From Methylomonas sp. (lineage in GTDB: Bacteria; Pseudomonadota; Gammaproteobacteria; Methylococcales; Methylomonadaceae): a stretch of DNA of 5,288 nt. A program made the position numbers and the translations under genes. Each line of letters begins with the position of its first letter. Positions within the stretch are counted from its first letter, which is position 1. This document shows positions 5,198 through 5,288 of this stretch, in pieces. The stretch lies in assembly GCA_026989715.1 (NCBI GenBank), contig JALSIU010000063.1, forward strand, positions 1-5,288, in the 5' to 3' direction. The notes beneath the pieces are model-generated. The model was not told the origin of the DNA, ran no database searches, and saw nothing but the letters and a program-made list of their open reading frames with translations.

Positions 5198-5288
5198 TGC
5201 CAGCCAGTAATGCACCTTTTCCGATCCAGCCAGACCTGACCGCCATCGCGGTGATGTACAAAAACCGCGCGATGATTGCTGACAAAGT
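5197..5288 (+). CDS. Major capsid protein, N-terminal fragment (runs off window)
   Basis: Thirty complete codons are present, beginning MPASNAPFPIQPDLTAIAVM and continuing YKNRAMIADK. The ATG shares its A with the TAA stop of protease I. A clear AGGAG at 5185-5189 lies seven bases upstream, the strongest initiation site of the window together with that of Z, as expected for the most abundant virion protein. Position directly after protease/scaffold is that of Mu gpT. As I recall, a PFPIxPxLTAIA...LIAD-like N-terminus occurs in major capsid proteins of many Mu-like prophages, while Mu gpT itself starts differently. The rest of the gene lies beyond the right edge. Confidence 0.78.
   Translation, partial: MPASNAPFPIQPDLTAIAVMYKNRAMIADK

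Larger units (their letters stand above)
1..5288 (+). mobile_element. Mu-like prophage, head morphogenesis segment (partial)
   Basis: All recognisable genes are co-directional and follow the Mu order: gp29 portal, gp30/F MuF, G, protease I with nested scaffold Z, major capsid. Neighbouring genes overlap by 1 to 17 bases except on either side of G, where REP-like repeats occupy the gaps. Neither prophage end, transposase, repressor nor tail gene lies in the window, so intactness cannot be judged. The broken G fragment and four host-type repeat insertions suggest a long-resident prophage rather than a freshly packaged phage; this is inference. Confidence 0.9.

Overview
The window is part of the head-morphogenesis region of a Mu-like transposable prophage or phage, read entirely on the + strand. 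The gene order follows phage Mu: portal (gp29), MuF minor head protein (gp30/F), virion morphogenesis protein (G), protease I with the nested scaffold Z, then the major capsid gene, which runs off the right edge. The host is probably a gamma- or betaproteobacterium. This rests on the Mu-like gene set, moderate GC and GTAG-type REP elements. I could not name a genus and found no Neisseria- or Haemophilus-type DNA uptake motif.

Left part (17-2807): an intact gp29-family portal overlaps by 17 bases a MuF protein made of two unlike halves. The N-terminal half (about residues 45-210) is a classical MuF domain. The C-terminal half (about residues 220-440) is AT-rich and carries a zincin-type HExxH motif plus a downstream glutamate motif, the arrangement expected of a MuF polymorphic toxin. 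A 52-residue acidic protein (2804-2962) starts in the ATGA overlap directly behind it and is a good candidate for the matching immunity protein.

Middle part (2955-4123): the immunity stop overlaps the start of a dead second copy of the G gene. That copy breaks after 19 codons at a TAG and is cut off at base 3045 by a 101-bp palindromic element. The intact G gene follows (3171-3650), then a 473-bp gene-free stretch. Both gaps hold REP-type elements: two complete, nearly identical inverted pairs (REPIN-like, 3045-3145 and 3778-3880) and two single arms (3704-3739 and 4025-4060). The longer gap also has a 24-bp AT-rich direct repeat in three copies. REP elements are host-chromosome repeats, so four copies inside a phage late operon suggest long residence in the chromosome. 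The longer gap also lies where Mu has its late promoter P_I.

Right part (4124-5288): protease I (357 aa) contains a strong internal Shine-Dalgarno and ATG at 4649 for the scaffold protein Z, as in Mu. The capsid gene starts at 5197, overlapping the protease stop by one base. Portal, MuF, G, protease/scaffold and capsid would together build the procapsid. The MuF C-terminal domain would be a cargo carried in the virion or a competition toxin, held in check in the lysogen by its small partner.
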